Counted from the stretch's first letter, positions 14,701-30,300 are shown. The stretch is DNA of 64,000 nucleotides from Aquatica leii (GCA_035610365.1 CM069434.1:124428895-124492894), one strand, 5' to 3'. Numbers and translations are program-made. Notes: generated by a model from the sequence alone, not told the origin.

Positions 14701-17700
14701 CGGCCTAACTAAGACAGCTAAAAGGTTGAAAATTTTTTGTAGCAAGGCAGTCAGTATATCTAAACGATCCGTAAAAAAAATTTTACAAAAAAGCCTTAGA
14801 AAGCATAAAAAAAGTGGTTTTTGAAAATTCTTTAAACATTAATTACGGCCTAACTAAGACAGCTAAAAGGTTGAAAATTTTTTTGTAGCAAGGCAGTCAG
14901 TATATCTAAACGATCCGTAAAAAAAATTTCACAAAAAAGCCTTAAAAACTATTAAAAAAAATATTTTTTGAAAAATCTTTAAACATTAATTACGGCCTAA
15001 CTAAGACAGCTAGAAGGTTGAAAATTTTTTTGTAGCAAGGCAGTCAGTATATCTAAACGATCCGTAAAAAAAATTTCACAAAAAAGCCTTAAAAACTATT
15101 TAAAATATTTTTGAAAAATCTTTAAACATTAATTACGGCCTAACTAAGACAGCTAGAAGGTTGAAATTTTTTTGTAGCAAGGTAGTCAGTATATCTAAAC
15201 GATCCGTAAAAAAATTCACAAAAAGCCTTAAAAACTATTAAAAAAATATTTTTGAAAAATCTTTAAACATTAATTACGGCCTAACTAAGACAGCTAAAAG
15301 GTTGAAAATTTTTTGTAAAAGGCAGTCAGTATATCTAAACGATCCCTAAAAAAAATAAAAAAAGCCTTAAAAACTATAAAAAAAAATATTTTTTGAAAAA
15401 TCTTTAAACATTAATTACGGCCTAACTAAGACAGCTAGAAGGTTGAAAATTTTTTTGTAGCAAGGCAGTCAGTATATCTAAACGATCCGTAAAAAAAATT
15501 TCACAAAAAAGCCTTAGAAAGCATAAAAAGTGGGTTTTGAAAATCTTTAAACATTAATTACGGCCTAACTAAGACAGCTAAAAGGTTGAAATTTTTTTTG
15601 TAGCAAGGCAGTCAGTATATCTAAACGATCCGTAAAAAAAATTTCACAAAAAAGCCTTAAAAACTATTAAAAAAAAAATTTTTTGAAAAATCTTTAAACA
15701 TTAATTACGGCCTAACTAAGACAACTAGAAGGTTGAAAATTTTTTTGTAGCAAGACAGTCAGTATATCTAAACGATCCGTAAAAAAAATTTCACAAAAAA
15801 GCCTTAGAAACTATTAAAAAAAATATTTTTTGAAAAATCTTTAAACATTAATTACGGCCTAACTAAGACAGCTAGAAGGTTGAAAATTTTTTTGTAGCAA
15901 GGCAGTCAGTATATCTAAACGATCCGTAAAAAAAATTTCACAAAAAAGCCTTAGAAAGCATAAAAAAAGTGGTTTTTTGAAAATTTTTTAAACGTTATTT
16001 ACGGCCTAACTAAGACAGCTAAAAGGTTGAAAATTTTTTTTGTAGCAAGGCAGTCAGTATATCTAAACGATTCGTAAAAAAAATTTTACAAAAATTCCTT
16101 AAAAACTATTAAAAAAAATATTTTTTGAAAAATCTTTAAACATGAATTACGGCCTAACTAAGACAGCTAGAAGGTTGAAAATTTTTTTGTAGAGAGGCAG
16201 TCAGTATATCTAAACGATCCGTAAAAAAAATTTCACAAAAAAGCCTTAAAACTATTAAAAGTGGTTTTTTGAAAATTTTTTAAACATTAATTACGGCCTA
16301 ACTAAGACAGCTAAAAAGTTGAAAATTTTTTTGTAGCAAGGCAGTCAGTATATCTAAACGATCCGTAAAAAAAATTTTACAAAAAAGCCTTAAAAACTAT
16401 TAAAAAAAATATTTTTTGAAAAATCTTTAAACATTAATTACGGCCTAACTAAGACAGCTAGAAGGTTGAAATTTTTTTTGTAGCAAGGCAGTCAGTATAT
16501 CTAAACGATCCGTAAAAAAAATTTCACAAAAAGCCTTAGAAAGCATAAAAAAGTGGTTTTTGAAAATTCTTTAAACATTAATTACGGCCTAACTAAGACA
16601 GCTAAAAGGTTGAAAGTTTTTTGTAGCAAGGCAGTCAGTATATCTAAACGATCCGTAAAAAAATTTCACAAAAATCCTTAAAAACTATTAAAAAAATATT
16701 TTTGAAAATTTTTTAAACGTTATTTACGGCCTAACTAAGACAGCTAAAAGGTTGAAAATTTTTTTGTAGCAAGACAGTCAGTATATCTAAACGATCCGTA
16801 AAAAAAATTTTACAAAAAAGCCTTAGAAAGCATAAAAAAAGTGGTTTTTTGAAAATTCTTTAAACATTATTTACGGCCTAACTAAGACAGCTAAAAGGTT
16901 AAAAATTTTTTTTTAGCAAGGCAGCCAGTATATCTAAACGATTCGTAAAAAAAAATTTACAAAAAAGCCTTAAAAACTATTAAAAAAAATATTTTTTGAA
17001 AAATCTTTAAACATTAATTACGGCCTAACTAAGACAGCGAGAAGGTTGAAAATTTTTTGTAGCAAGGCAGTCAGTATATCTAAACGATCCGTAAAAAAAA
17101 ACTTCACAAAAAAGCCTTAAAAACTATTAAAAAAAATATTTTTTGAAAAATCTTTAAACATTAATTACGGCCTAACTAAGACAGCTAGAAGGTTGAAATT
17201 TTTTTGTAGCAAGGCAGTCAGTATATCTAAACGATCCGTAAAAAAAATTTCACAAAAAAGCCTTAAAAACTATTAAAAAAAATATTTTTTGAAAAATCTT
17301 TAAACATTAATTACGGCCTAACTAAGACAGCTAAAAGGTTGAAAATTTTTTTGTAAAAAGGCAGTCAGTATATCTAAACGATCCCTAAAAAAAACTTCAC
17401 AAAAAAGCCTTAAAAACTATTAAAAAAAATTTTTTTTGAAAAATCTTTAAACATTAATTACGGCCTAACTAAGACAGCTAGAAGGTTGAAAATTTTTTTG
17501 TAGCAAGGCAGTCAGTATATCTAAACGATCCGTAAAAAAAATTTCACAAAAAAGCCTTAAAAACTATTAAAAAAAATATTTTTTGAAAAATCTTTAAACA
17601 TTAATTACGGCCTAACTAAGACAGCTAGAAGGTTGAAAATTTTTTTGTAGCAAGGCAGTCAGTATATCTAAACGATCCGTAAAAAAAATTTAAAAAAAAA

Positions 17701-19679
17701 ATCTTAAAAACTATAAAAAAAATATTTTTTGAAAAATCTTTAAACATTAATTACGGCCTAACTAAGACAGCTAGAAGGTTGAAAATTTTTTTGTAGCAAG
17801 GCAGTCAGTATATCTAAACGATCCGTAAAAAAAATTTCACAAAAAAGCCTTAAAAACTATTAAAAAAAATATTTTTTGAAAAATCTTTAAACATTAATTA
17901 CGGCCTAACTAAGACAGCTAGAAGGTTGAAAATTTTTTTGTAGCAAGGCAGTCAGTATATCTAAACGATCCGTAAAAAAAATTTAAAAAAAAAGCCTTAG
18001 AAACTATAAAAAAAAATATTTTTTGAAAAATCTTTAAACATTAATTACGGCCTAACTAAGACAGCTAGAAGGTTGAAAATTTTTTTGTAGCAAGGCAGTC
18101 AGTATATCTAAACGATCCGTTAAAATTTCACAAAAAGCCTTAAAAACTATTAAAAAAATATTTTTTGAAAAATCTTTAAACATTAATTACGGCCTAACTA
18201 AGACAGCTAGAAGGTTGAAAATTTTTTTGTAGCAAGGCAGTCAGTATATCTAAACGATCCGTAAAAAAAATTTAAAAAAAAATCTTAAAAACTATAAAAA
18301 AAAATATTTTTTGAAAAATCTTTAAACATTAATTACGGCCTAACTAAGACAGCTAGAAGGGTGAAAATTTTTTTGTAGCAAGGCAGTCAGTATGTCTAAA
18401 CGATCCGTAAAAAAAATTTCACAAAAAAGCCTTAAAAACTATTAAAAAAAATATTTTTTGAAAAATCTTTAAACATTAATTACGGCCTAACTAAGACAGC
18501 TAGAAGGTTGAAAATTTTTTTGTAGCAAGGCAGTCAGTATATCTAAACGATCCGTAAAAAAAAACTTCACAAAAAAGCCTTAAAAACTATTAAAAAAAAT
18601 ATTTTTTGAAAAATCTTTAAACATTAATTACGGCCTAACTAAGACAGCTAAAAGGTTGAAAATTTTTTTGTAAAAAGGCAGTCAGTATATCTAAACGATC
18701 CCTAAAAAAAATTAAAAAAAAAAGCCTTAGAAACTATAAAAAAAAATATTTTTTTAAAAATCTTTAAACATTAATTACGGCCTAACTAAGACAGCTAGAA
18801 GGTTGAAAATTTTTTTGTAGCAAGGCAGTCAGTATATCTAAACGATCCGTAAAAAAAACTTCACAAAAAAGCCTTAAAAACTATTAAAAAAAATATTTTT
18901 TGAAAAATCTTTAAACATTAATTACGGCCTAACTAAGACAGCTAGAAGGTTGAAATTTTTTTGTAGCAAGGCAGTCAGTATATCTAAACGATCCGTAAAA
19001 AAAATTTCACAAAAAAGCCTTAAAAACTATTAAAAAAAATATTTTTTGAAAAATCTTTAAACATTAATTACGGCCTAACTAAGACAGCTAAAAGGTTGAA
19101 AATTTTTTGTAAAAAGGCAGTCAGTATATCTAAACGATCCGTAAAAAAAATTTAAAAAAAGCCTTAGAAACTATAAAAAATATTTTTGAAAAATATTTAA
19201 ACAATAATTACGGCCTAACTACGACAGCTAGAAGGTTGAAAATTTTTGTAGTAAGGCAGTCAGTATATCTAAACGATCCGTAAAAAAATTTTACAAAAAG
19301 TTTTAGAAAACTATAAAAAGTGGTTTTTTGAAAATTTTTTAAACATTAATTACGGCCTAACTAAGACAGCTAAAAGGTTGAAAATTTTTTTGAAGCAAGG
19401 CAGTCAGTATATCTAAACGATCCGTAAAAAAAAATTCACAAAAAAGCCTTAGAAAGCATAAAAAAAGTGGTTTTTTGAAAATTTTTTAAACATTAATTAC
19501 GGCCTAACTAAGACAGCTAAAAGGTTGAAAATTTTTTTGTAGCAAGGCAGTCAGTATATCTAAACGATCCGTAAAAAAAATTTCACAAAAAAGCCTTAAA
19601 AACTATTAAAAAAAATATTTTTGAAAAATTTTTAAACATTAATTACGGCCTAACTAAGACAGCTAGAAGGTTGAAAATT

Positions 19680-21320
19680 TTTTTGTTGAGAGGCAGTCAG
19701 TATATCTAAACGATCCGTAAAAAAAATTTTACAAAAAAGCCTTAGAAAGCATAAAAAAAGTGGTTTTTTGAAAATTCTTTAAACATTATTTACGGCCTAA
19801 CTAAGACAGCTAAAAGGTTAAAAATTTTTTTGTAGCAAGGCAGTCAGTATATCTAAACGATTCGTAAAAAAAATTTCACAAAAAAGCCTTAAAAACTATT
19901 AAAAAAAATATTTTTTGAAAAATCTTTAAACATTAATTACGGCCTAACTAAGACAGCGAGAAGGTTGAAAATTTTTTGTAGCAAGGCAGTCAGTATATCT
20001 AAACGATCCGTAAAAAAAAACTTCACAAAAAAGCCTTAAAAACTATTAAAAAAAATATTTTTTGAAAAATCTTTAAACATTAATTACGGCCTAACTAAGA
20101 CAGCTAGCAGGTTGAAATTTTTTTTGTAGCAAGGTAGTCAGTATATCTAAACGATCCGTAAAAAAAATTTTACAAAAAAGCCTTAAAAACTATTAAAAAA
20201 AATATTTTTTGAAAAATCTTTAAACATTAATTACGGCCTAACTAAGACAGCTAAAAGGTTGAAAATTTTTTTGTAAAAAGGCAGTCAGTATATCTAAACG
20301 ATCCCTAAAAAAAATTAAAAAAAAAAGCCTTAGAAACTATAAAAAAAAATATTTTTTGAAAAATCTTTAAACATTAATTACGGCCTAACTAAGACAGCTA
20401 GAAGGTTGAAATTTTTTTTGAAGCAAGGCAGTCAGTATATCTAAACGATCCGTAAAAAAAATTTCACAAAAAACCCTTAGAAAGCATAAAAAAAGTGGTT
20501 TTTTGAAAATTTTTTAAACATTAATTACGGCCTAACTAAGACAGCTAAAAGGTTGAAATTGTTTTTGAAGCAAGGCAGTCAGTATATCTAAACGATCCGT
20601 AAAAAAAATTTCACAAAAAAGCCTTAAAAACTATTAAAAAAAATATTTTTTGAAAAATCTTTAAACATTAATTACGGCCTAACTAAGACAGCTAGAAGGT
20701 TGAAAATTTTTTTGTAGCAAGGTACTTATCTTATCTAAACGATCCGTAAAAAAAATTTAAAAAAAAATCTTAAAAACTATAAAAAAAAATATTTTTTGAA
20801 AAATCTTTAAACATTAATTACGGCCTAACTAAGACAGCTAGAAGGTTGAAAATTTTTTTGTAGCAAGGCAGTCAGTATATCTAAACGATCCGTAAAAAAA
20901 ATTTCACAAAAAAGCCTTAAAAACTATTAAAAAAAATATTTTTTGAAAAATCTTTAAACATTAATTACGGCCTAACTAAGACAGCTAGAAGGTTGAAAAT
21001 TTTTTGTAGCAAGGCAGTCAGTATATCTAAACGATCCGTAAAAAAAATTTCACAAAAAAGCCTTAAAAACTATTAAAAAAAATATTTTTTGAAAAATCTT
21101 TAAACATTAATTACGGCCTAACTAAGACAGCTAAAAGGTTGAAATTTTTTTGTAGCAAGGCAGTCAGTATATCTAAACGATCCGTAAAAAAAATTTCACA
21201 AAAAAGCCTTAAAAACTATTAAAAAAAATATTTTTTGAAAAATCTTTAAACATTAATTACGGCCTAACTAAGACAGCTAAAAGGTTGAAAATTTTTTTGT
21301 AGCAAGGTACTTATCTTATC
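19680..21320 (+). repeat. Satellite segment, second copy of the long duplication (partner at 4980-6620)
   Basis: This carries the same ordered set of rare monomer variants as 4980-6620, shifted by about 14.7 kb, including two GGTACTTATCTTATC monomers four monomers apart. Similar but less exact runs flank it: the chain containing GTAGTAAGGCAGTCGG and GTTGAGAGGCAG near 8.9-10.0 kb recurs at 23.6-24.8 kb, with offsets of about 14.74 kb. The original duplicated unit may therefore have been longer than the well-preserved part. Confidence 0.7.
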
Positions 21321-24300
21321 TAAACGATCCGTAAAAAAAATTTCACAAAAAAGCCTTAAAAACTATTAAAAAAAATATTTTTTGAAAAATCTTTAAACAT
21401 TAATTACGGCCTAACTAAGACAGCTAGAAGGTTGAAAATTTTTTTGTAGCAAGGCAGTCAGTATATCTAAACGATCCGTAAAAAAAATTTTACAAAAAAG
21501 CCTTAGAAACTATTAAAAAAAATATTTTTTGAAAAATCTTTAAACATTAATTACGGCCTAACTAAGACAGCTAGAAGGTTGAAAATTTTTTTGTAGCAAG
21601 GCAGTCAGTATATCTAAACGATCCGTAAAAAAAATTTCACAAAAAAGCCTTAGAAACTATTAAAAAAATATTTTTTGAAAAATCTTTAAACATTAATTAC
21701 GGCCTAACTAAGACAGCTAGAAGGTTGAAAATTTTTTTGAAGCAAGGCAGTCAGTATATCTAAACGATCCGTAAAAAAAATTTCACAAAAAAGCCTTAAA
21801 AACTATTAAAAAAAATATTTTTTGAAAAATCTTTAAACATTAATTACGGCCTAACTAAGACAGCTAAAAGGTTGAAAATTTTTTGTAGCAAGGCAGTCAG
21901 TATATCTAAACGATCCGTAAAAAAAATTTCACAAAAAAGCCTTAAAAACTATTAAAAAAAATATTTTTTGAAAAATCTTTAAACATTAATTACGGCCTAA
22001 CTAAGACAGCTAGAAGGTTGAAATTTTTTTTGTAGCAAGGCAGTCAGTATATCTAAACGATCCGTAAAAAAAATTTTACAAAAAAGCCTTAAAAACTATT
22101 AAAAAAAATATTTTTTGAAAAATCTTTAAACATTAATTACGGCCTAACTAAGACAGCTAGAAGGTTGAAAATTTTTTGTAGCAAGGCAGTCAGTATATCT
22201 AAACGATCCGTAAAAAAAATTTCACAAAAAGCCTTAGAAAGCATAAAAAAAGTGGTTTTTTGAAAATTTTTTAAACATTAATTACGGCCTAACTAAGACA
22301 GCTAAAAGGTTGAAAATTTTTTGTAGCAAGGCAGTCAGTATATCTAAACGATCCGTAAAAAAAATTTCACAAAAAAGCCTTAAAAACTATTAAAAAAAAT
22401 ATTTTTTGAAAAATCTTTAAACATTAATTACGGCCTAACTAAGACAGCTAGAAGGTTGAAATTTTTTTTGTAGCAAGGCAGTCAGTATATCTAAACGATC
22501 CGTAAAAAAAATTTACAAAAAAGCCTTAAAAACTATTAAAAAAAATATTTTTTGAAAAATCTTTAAACATTAATTACGGCCTAACTAAGACAGCGAGAAG
22601 GTTGAAAATTTTTTGTAGCAAGGCAGTCAGTATATCTAAACGATCCGTAAAAAAAAACTTCACAAAAAAGCCTTAAAAACTATTAAAAAAAATATTTTTT
22701 GAAAAATCTTTAAACATTAATTACGGCCTAACTAAGACAGCTAGAAGGTTGAAAATTTTTTTGTAGCAAGGCAGTCAGTATATCTAAACGATCCGTAAAA
22801 AAAAACTTCACAAAAAAGCCTTAAAAACTATTTAAAAAATATTTTGAAAAATCTTTAAACATTAATTACGGCCTAACTAAGACAGCTAAAAGGTTGAAAA
22901 TTTTTTTGTAAAAAGGCAGTCAGTATATCTAAACGATCCCTAAAAAAAATTTAAAAAAAAAGCCTTAGAAACTATAAAAAAAATATTTTTTTAAAAATCT
23001 TTAAACATTAATTACGGCCTAACTAAGACAGCTAGAAGGTTGAAAATTTTTTTGTAGCAAGGCAGTCAGTATATCTAAACGATCCGTAAAAAAAGCTTCA
23101 CAAAAAAGCCTTAAAAACTATAAAAAAAAATATTTTTTGAAAAACCTTTAAACATTAATTACGGCCTAACTAAGACAGCTAGAAGGTTGAAAATTTTTTT
23201 GTAGCAAGGCAGTCAGTATATCTAAACGATCCGTAAAAAAAATTTCACAAAAAAGCCTTAAAAACTATTAAAAAAAATATTTTTGAAAAATCTTTAAACA
23301 TTAATTACGGCCTAACTAAGACAGCTAGAAGCTTGAAAATTTTTTTGAAGCATGGCAGCCAGTATATCTAAACGATCCGTAAAAAAAATTTCACAAAAAA
23401 GCCTTAAAAACTATTAAAAAGATATTTTTTGAAAAATCTTTAAACATTAATTACGGCCTAACTAAGACAGCTAAAAGGTTGAAAATTTTTTTGTAAAAAG
23501 GCAGTCAGTATATCTAAACGATCCCTAAAAAAAATTAAAAAAAAATGCCTTAGAAACTATAAAAAAAATATTTTTTTAAAAATCTTTAAACATTAATTAC
23601 GGCCTAACTAAGACAGCTAGAAGGTTGAAAATTTTTTTGTAGTAAGGCAGTCGGTATATCTAAACGATCCGTAAAAAAAATTTTACAAAAAAGTTTTAGA
23701 AAGCATAAAAAAAGTGGTTTTTTGAAAATTTTTTAAACATTAATTACGGCCTAACTAAGACAGCTAAAAGGTTGAAAATTTTTTTGAAGCAAGGCAGTCA
23801 GTATATCTAAACGATCCGTAAAAAAAATTTCACAAAAAAGCCTTAGAAAGCATAAAAAAAGTGGTTTTTGAAAATTCTTTAAACATTAATTACGGCCTAA
23901 CTAAGACAGCTAAAAGGTTGAAAATTTTTTTGTAGCAAGGCAGTCAGTATATCTAAACGATCCGTAAAAAAAATTTCACAAAAAAGCCTTAAAAACTATT
24001 AAAAAAAATATTTTTTGAAAAATTTTTAAACATTAATTACGGCCTAACTAAGACAGCTAGAAGGTTGAAAATTTTTTTGTTGAGAGGCAGTCAGTATATC
24101 TAAACGATCCGTAAAAAAAATTTTACAAAAAAGCCTTAGAAAGCATAAAAAAAGTGGTTTTTTGAAAATTCTTTAAACATTATTTACGGCCTAACTAAGA
24201 CAGCTAAAAGGTTAAAAATTTTTTTGTAGCAAGGCAGTCAGTATATCTAAACGATTCGTAAAAAAAATTTCACAAAAAAGCCTTAAAAACTATTAAAAAA

Positions 24301-27300
24301 AATATTTTTTGAAAAATCTTTAAACATTAATTACGGCCTAACTAAGACAGCTAAAAGGTTGAAAATTTTTTTGTAAAAAGGCAGTCAGTATATCTAAACG
24401 ATCCCTAAAAAAAACTTCACAAAAAAGCCTTAAAAACTATTAAAAAAAATATTTTTTGAAAAATCTTTAAACATTAATTACGGCCTAAGTAAGACAGCTA
24501 GAAGGTTGAAATTTTTTTTGTAGCAAGGTAGTCAGTATATCTAAACGATCCGTAAAAAAAAACTTCACAAAAAAGCCTTAAAAACTATTAAAAAAAATAT
24601 TTTTTGAAAAATCTTTAAACATTAATTACGGCCTAACTAAGACAGCTAAAAGGTTGAAAATTTTTTTGTAAAAAGGCAGTCAGTATATCTAAACGATCCC
24701 TAAAAAAAATTAAAAAAAAAGCCTTAGAAACTATAAAAAAAAATATTTTTTGAAAAATCTTTAAACATTAATTACGGCCTAACTAAGACAGCTAGAAGGT
24801 TGAAATTTTTTTTGAAGCAAGGCAGTCAGTATATCTAAACGATCCGTAAAAAAAATTTCACAAAAAACCCTTAGAAAGCATAAAAAAAGTGGTTTTTTGA
24901 AAATTTTTTAAACATTAATTACGGCCTAACTAAGACAGCTAGAAGGTTGAAATTTTTTTTGAAGCAAGGCAGTCAGTATATCTAAACGATCCGTAAAAAA
25001 AATTTCACAAAAAAGCCTTAGAAAGCATAAAAAAAGTGGTTTTTTGAAAATTTTTTAAACATTATTTACGGCCTAACTAAGACAGCTAAAAGGTTGAAAA
25101 TTTTTTTGTAAAAAGGCAGTCAGTATATCTAAACGATCCCTAAAAAAAATTTTAGAAAAAAGCCTTAGAAACTATAAAAAAAAATATTTTTTGAAAAATC
25201 TTTAAACATTAATTACGGCCTAACTAAGACAGCTAGAAGGTTGAAAATTTTTTTGTAGCAAGGCAGTCAGTATATCTAAACGATCCGTAAAAAAAATTTC
25301 ACAAAAACGCCTTAAAAACTATTAAAAAAAATATTTTTTGAAAATTTTTTAAACATTAATTACGGCCTAACTAAAACAGCTAGAAGGTTGAAAATTTTTT
25401 TGTAGCAAGGCAGTCAGTTTGTGTAAACGATCCCTAAAAAAAATTTTAGAAAAAAGCCTTAGAGACTATAAAAAAAAATATTTTTTGAAAAATATTTAAA
25501 CATTAATTACGGCCTAACTAAGACAGCTCGAAGGTTGAAAATTTTTTTGTAGCAAGGTACTTATCTTATCTAAACGATCCGTAAAAAAATTTCACAAAAA
25601 AAGCCTTAGAAAGCATAAAAAAAATGGTTTTTTGAAAATTTTTTAAACATTATTTACGGCCTAACTAAGACAGCTAAAAGGTTGAAAATTTTTTTGTAGC
25701 AAGGCAGTCAGTATATCTAAACGATCCGTAAAAAAAATTTTACAAAAAAGCCTTAAAAACTATAAAAAAAAATATTTTTTGAAAAATCTTTAAACATTAA
25801 TTACGGCCTAACTAAGACAGCTAGAAGGTTGAAAATTTTTTTGAAGCAAGGCAGTCAGTATATCTAAACGATCCGTAAAAAAAATTTCACAAAAAAGCCT
25901 TAGAAACTATAAAAAAATATTTTTGAAAAATCTTTAAACATTAATTACGGCCTAACTAAGACAGCGAGAAGGGTGAAAAATTTTTGTAGCAAGGCAGTCA
26001 GTATATCTAAACGATCCGTAAAAAAAATTTCACAAAAAAGCCTTAAAAACTATTAAAAAAAATATTTTTTGAAAAATTTTTAAACATTAATTACGGCCTA
26101 ACTAAGACAGCTAGAAGGTTGAAATTTTTTTGTAGCAAGGCAGTCAGTATATCTAAACGATCCGTAAAAAAAATTTTACAAAAAAGCCTTAAAAACTATT
26201 AAAAAAAATATTTTTTGAAAAATCTTTAAACATTAATTACGGCCTAACTAAGACAGCTAGAAGGTTGAAAATTTTTTGTAGCAAGGCAGTCAGTATATCT
26301 AAACGATCCGTAAAAAAAATTTCACAAAAAAGCCTTAGAAAGCATAAAAAAAGTGGTTTTTTGAAAAATCTTTAAACATTAATTACGGCCTAACTAAGAC
26401 AGCTAAAAGGTTGAAAATTTTTTTGTAAAAAGGCAGTCAGCATATCTAAACGATCCCTAAAAAAAATTTTAGAAAAAAGCCTTAGAAACTATTAAAAAAA
26501 ATATTTTTTGAAAAATCTTTAAACATTAATTACGGCCTAACTAAGACAGCTAGAAGGTTGAAAATTTTTTTGTAGCAAGGCAGTCAGTATATCTAAACGA
26601 TCCGTAAAAAAAATTTCACAAAAAAGCCTTAAAAACTATTAAAAAAAATATTTTTTGAAAAATCTTTAAACATTAATTACGGCCTAACTAAGACAGCTAA
26701 AAGGTTGAAATTTTTTTTGAAGCAAGGCAGTCAGTATATCTAAACGATCCGTAAAAAAAATTTCACAAAAAAGCCTTAAAAACTATTAAAAAAAATATTT
26801 TTTGAAAAATCTTTAAACATTAATTACGGCCTAACTAAGACAGCTAGAAGGTTGAAAATTTTTTTGTAGCAAGGTACTTATCTTATCTAAACGATCCGTA
26901 AAAAAAATTTCAAAAAAAAAAATCTTAAAAACTATAAAACAAAATATTTTTTGAAAAATCTTTAAACATTAATTACGGCCTAACTAAGACAGCTAGAAGG
27001 TTGCAAATTTTTTTGTTGCAAGGCAGTCAGCTTGTCTAAACGATCCGTAAAAAAAATTTTACAAAACAGCCTTAGAAACTATAAAAAAAAATATTTTTTG
27101 AAAAATCTTTAAACATTAATTACGGCGTAACTAAGACAGCTAGAAGGTTGAAATTTTTTTTGAAGCAAGGCAGTCAGTATATCTAAACGATCCGTAAAAA
27201 AAATTTCACAAAAAAGCCTTAGAAACTATAAAAAAAAATATTTTTTGAAAAATCTTTAAACATTAATTACGGCCTAACTAAGACAGCTAAAAAGTTGAAA

Positions 27301-30300
27301 ATTTTTTTGTAGCAAGGCAGTCAGTATATCTAAACGATCCGTAATAAAAATGTCACAAAAAAGCCTTAAAAACTATTAAAAAAAATATTTTTTGAAAAAT
27401 GTTTAAACATTAATTACGGCCTAACTAAAACAGCTAGAAGATTGAAATTTTTTTTGTAGCAAGGCAGTCAGTATATCTAAACGATCCGTAAAAAAAATTT
27501 TACAAAAAAGCCTTAAAAACTATTAAAAAAAATATTTTTTGAAAAATCTTTAAACATTAATTACGGCCTAACTAAGACAGCTAGAAGGTTGAAAATTTTT
27601 TTGTAGCAAGGCAGTCAGTATATCTAAACGATCCGTAAAAGAAATTTCATAAAAAAGCCTTAGAAAGCATAAAAAAAGTGGTTTTTTGAAAATTTTTTAA
27701 ACATTATTTACGGCCTAACTAAGACAGCTAAAAGGTTGAAAATTTTTTTGTAGCAAGGCAGTCAGTATATCTAAACGATCCGTAAAAAAAATTTCACAAA
27801 AAAGCCTTAAAAACTATTAAAAAAAATATTTTTTAAAAAATCTTTAAACATTAATTACGGCCTAACTAAGACAGCTAGAAGGTTGAAAATTTTTTTGTAG
27901 CAAGGCAGTCAGTATATCTAAACGATCCGTAAAAAAATTTTACAAAAAAGCCTTAAAAACTATTAAAAAAAATATTTTTTGAAAAATCTTTAAACATTAA
28001 TTACGGCCTAACTAAGACAGCTAGAAGGTTGAAAATTTTTTTGTAGCAAGGCAGTCAGTATATCTAAACGATCCGTAAAAAAAATTTTACAAAAAAGCCT
28101 TAGAAAGCATAAGAAAGTGGCTTTTTGAAAATTTTTTAAACGTTATTTACGGCCTAACTAAGACAGCTAAAAGGTTGAAAATTTTTTTTGTAGCAAGGCA
28201 GTCAGGATATCTAAACGATTCGTAAAAAAAATTTCACAAAAAAGCCTTAGAAAGCATAAAAAGTGGTTTTTGAAAATTTTTAAACATTAATTACGGCCTA
28301 ACTAAGACAGTTAGAAGGTTGAAAATTTTTTTGTAGCAAGGCAGTCAGTATATCTAAACGATCCCTAAAAAAAATTTTAGAAAAAAGCCTTAGAAACTAT
28401 TAAAAAAAATATTTTTTGAAAAATCTTTAAACATTAATTACGGCCTAACTAAGACAGCTAGAAGGTTGAAAATTTTTTTGTAGCAAGGCAGTCAGTATAT
28501 CTAAACGATCCGTAAAAAAAATTTCACAAAAAAGCCTTAAAAACTATTAAAAAAAATATTTTTTGAAAAATCTTTAAACATTAATTACGGCCTAACTAAG
28601 ACAGCTAAAAGGTTGAAATTTTTTTTGAAGCAAGGCAGTCAGTATATCTAAACGATCCGTAAAAAAAATTTCACAAAAAAGCCTTAAAAACTATTAAAAA
28701 AAATATTTTTTGAAAAATCTTTAAACATTAATTACGGCCTAACTAAGACAGCTAGAAGGTTGAAAATTTTTTTGTAGCAAGGTACTTATCTTATCCAAAC
28801 GATCCGTAAAAAAAATTTCAAAAAAAAATCTTAAAAACTATAAAAAAAAATATTTTTTGAAAAATCTTTAAACATTAATTACGGCCTAACTAAGACAGCT
28901 AGAAGGTTGAAAATTTTTTTGTAGCAAGGCAGTCAGTATATCTAAACGATCCGTAAAAAAAATTTTACAAAAAAGCCTTAGAAACTATAAAAAAAAATAT
29001 TTTTTGAAAAATCTTTAAACATTAATTACGGCCTAACTAAGACAGCTAGAAGGTTGAAATTTTTTTTGAAGCAAGGCAGTCAGTATATCTAAACGATCCG
29101 TAAAAAAAATTTCACAAAAAAGCCTTAGAAACTATAAAAAAAAATATTTTTTGAAAAGTCTTTAAACATTAATTACGGCCTAACTAAGACAGCTAAAAGG
29201 TTGAAAATTTTTTTGTAGCAAGGCAGTCAGTATATCTAAACGATCCGTAAAAAAAATTTCACAAAAAAGCCTTAAAAACTATTAAAAAAAATATTTTTTG
29301 AAAAATCTTTAAACATTAATTACGGCCTAACTAAGACAGCTAGAAGGTTGAAAATTTTTTTGTAGCAAGGCAGTCAGTATATCTAAACGATCCGTAAAAA
29401 AAATTTTACAAAAAAGCCTTAAAAACTATTAAAAAAAATATTTTTTGAAAAATCTTTAAACATTAATTACGGCCTAACTAAGACAGCTAGAAGGTTGAAA
29501 ATTTTTTTTGTAGCAAGGCAGTCAGTATATCTAAACGATCCGTAAAAAAAATTTCACAAAAAAGCCTTAGAAAGCATAAAAAAAGTGGTTTTTTGAAAAT
29601 TTTTTAAACATTATTTACGGCCTAACTAAGACAGCTAAAAGGTTGAAAATTTTTTTGTAAAAAGGCAGTCAGTATATCTAAACGATCCCTAAAAAAAATT
29701 TAAAAAAAAAGCCTTAGAAACTATAAAAAAAAATATTTTTTAAAAAATCTTTAAACATTATTTACGGCCTAACTAAAACAGCTAAAAGGTTGAAAATTTT
29801 TTTGTAAAAAGGCAGTCAGTATATCTAAACGATCCGTAAAAAAAATTTCACAAAAAAGCCTTAGGAAACTATTAAAAATATTTTTTGAAAAATCTTTAAA
29901 CATTAATTACGGCCTAACTAAGACAGCTAAAAGGTTGAAAATTTTTTTGTAGCAAGGCAGTCAGTATATCTAAACGATCCGTAAAAAAAATTTCACAAAA
30001 AAGCCTTAAAAACTATTAAAAAAAATATTTTTTGAAAAATGTTTAAACATTAATTACGGCCTAACTAAGACAGCTAGAAGGTTGAAAATTTTTTTGTAGC
30101 AAGGCAGTCAGTATATCTAAACGATCCGTAAAAAAAAGTTTTACAAAAAAGCCTTAAAAACTATTAAAAAAAATATTTTTTGAAAAATCTTTAAACATTA
30201 ATTACGGCCTAACTAAGACAGCTAGAAGGTTGAAAATTTTTTTGTAGCAAGGCAGTCAGTATATCTAAACGATCCGTAAAAAAAATTTCACAAAAAAGCC

